This document shows positions 63,360 to 64,000 of a stretch of DNA of 64,000 nt, one piece after another. Numbering within the stretch: position 1 is the stretch's first letter; each line of letters starts with the position of its first letter. Under the pieces are notes generated by a model. The model did not search any database. It saw only the letters and a program-made list of their open reading frames with translations, and was not told the DNA's origin. This stretch comes from Oribacterium sp. KHPX15 (GTDB lineage Bacteria; Bacillota; Clostridia; Lachnospirales; Lachnospiraceae): positions 25,956 to 89,955 of the forward strand of contig NZ_FNRG01000016.1 in the NCBI RefSeq assembly GCF_900107835.1, given 5' to 3'. A program made the translations under genes and the position numbers.

Positions 63360-63780
63360 ATAGTTTCTCCTTTATAAATCAATCAACTCTAAAAAAATGC
63401 ATCAAAATTTCTGTACATCTTATTTAAACCTTTTAAATCAAATTATGTTTTCATAGAGTACTCACATCTGATTGAATTATAAAGCACATGGCAAAATGTA
63501 GAAAATATATAAAGATGTATCCTTCTTATAAGGAATCGTCTATGACTAAATTAAATAATACAGCACCACCGAGGACGGTACAAAAGCCGGACAATACACT
63601 CCCCAAAGGACATGGGTTTCAGTAAAACGTCTATTTGCAGCATAGCAATAAAAAACTCTGATTCAAATGAACCAGAGTTTTGAAAACATCATAAAATATT
63701 TAACCGTACCTTCAAAACAGCATACCATTTATGAATCATTCTCAGTAATCCATCTAAACCTCTAACCTTTCCAGCCTTTT
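63360..63780. other. Spacer between rRNA operon end and PrpF-like gene
   Basis: 420 bp. It contains the rRNA operon terminator at 63652-63681 and an inverted repeat TCCTT-N5-AAGGA (about 63520-63535) that may serve the PrpF-like gene. No 5S rRNA, tRNA or protein gene is seen. Confidence 0.7.
63652..63681 (-). terminator. rRNA operon terminator
   Basis: AAAACTCTG and CAGAGTTTT arms with TTTTTTATTG on the minus strand, 100 bp beyond the 23S rRNA end. Confidence 0.8.
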
Positions 63781-63781
63781 T

Positions 63782-64000
63782 GGACAAGCCCTCGACCTAT
63801 TAGTAACTATCACCTGAATGCTTTACAGCACTTACAGCTTAGCCCTATCTACCTCGTAGTCTTCAAGGGGTCTTACTCTTAACGATGGGATATCTCATCT
63901 TGAGGGTGGCTTCACGCTTAGATGCCTTCAGCGTTTATCCAGTCCCGACATGCCTACCCTGCACTGGAGTTGATCTCCAACAGGTCCAACAGAGGTCAGT
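63782..64000 (-). rRNA. 23S ribosomal RNA, 3' end (partial)
   Basis: The reverse complement contains the conserved end of 23S rRNA: GGCATCTAAGCGTGAAGCC, AGTAAGACCCCTTGAAGAC and ACTAATAGGTCGAGGGCTTG. The gene continues beyond the window edge. The 3' end is estimated from the conserved closing helix and could be off by a few bases. Confidence 0.95.

Noticed and set aside
63690..63780. 5S rRNA between 23S and the terminator
   Set aside because: Too short for a full 5S gene (about 117 nt) and none of its conserved stretches is seen.
1..64000. CRISPR arrays, tRNA genes, insertion sequences, prophage
   Set aside because: No regular spacer repeats, no tRNA arm sequences, and no transposase, integrase or phage structural gene were recognised in either strand.

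Overview
The window looks like a chromosome segment of an anaerobic, low-to-mid GC Gram-positive bacterium, most likely a pectin- and plant-fibre-associated member of the Lachnospiraceae (rumen or gut; Butyrivibrio, Pseudobutyrivibrio or Lachnospira type). This rests on the lipoprotein-type binding proteins, the class III fructose-bisphosphatase, the CsoR copper repressor, the oxygen-independent citrate lyase, the strong AGGAGG ribosome sites and the plant-sugar genes. The genus is inference. Most genes are on the minus strand.

Layout. (1) 1-6340: a pectin oligosaccharide island, with a sugar ABC transporter (two permeases and a binding lipoprotein), a GH28 polygalacturonase and a divergent CE8 pectinesterase, both enzymes without signal peptides. 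(2) 6309-6600: a composite inverted repeat that runs into the 3' end of the pectinesterase gene. (3) 6615-16479: housekeeping and metal genes: an Fsa-type aldolase with a GntR regulator, class III FBPase, FtsH, CsoR and CopA (with a CopZ-like domain that has its own start site), and ribulose-phosphate epimerase. (4) 16640-25984: an L-ascorbate PTS and catabolism cluster (ulaG-C-A-B, HAD phosphatase, DeoR regulator, membrane protein, ulaF; divergent ulaE and an unrecognised protein). No UlaD decarboxylase is visible. (5) 26037-31024: two tandem membrane PP2C phosphatases and one RsbW-like kinase. (6) 31044-34326: phosphodiesterase, argS, efp.

(7) 34568-63359 is the most striking part: about 29 kb given almost wholly to tricarboxylic acids. 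It holds citrate lyase (citDEF) and its maturation genes (citX, citG, citC), two YbhJ-type aconitase-family enzymes, two PrpF-family isomerases, an ion-coupled carrier, a TctABC transporter with its own two-component system, an isocitrate-dehydrogenase-family enzyme and two LysR regulators. One block (LysR, PrpF, carrier, aconitase) has the make-up of the uncharacterised ybhD-ybhH-ybhI-ybhJ region of Escherichia coli. The simplest joint reading is import of tricarboxylates such as trans-aconitate, cis-aconitate, isocitrate or citrate; isomerisation by PrpF-like proteins; hydration to citrate or isocitrate; cleavage of citrate to acetate and oxaloacetate; and oxidation of isocitrate to 2-oxoglutarate for biosynthesis. 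A promoter block of about 45 bp is conserved in front of citD and both aconitase genes, and a second motif is shared by the tctC and histidine kinase promoters, which supports a regulon.

The window ends in the 3' part of a 23S rRNA gene on the minus strand, with no 5S gene between it and its terminator. Several structured intergenic repeats were found, including a pair whose hairpin shows compensatory base changes. No CRISPR array, tRNA gene, insertion sequence or prophage was seen.
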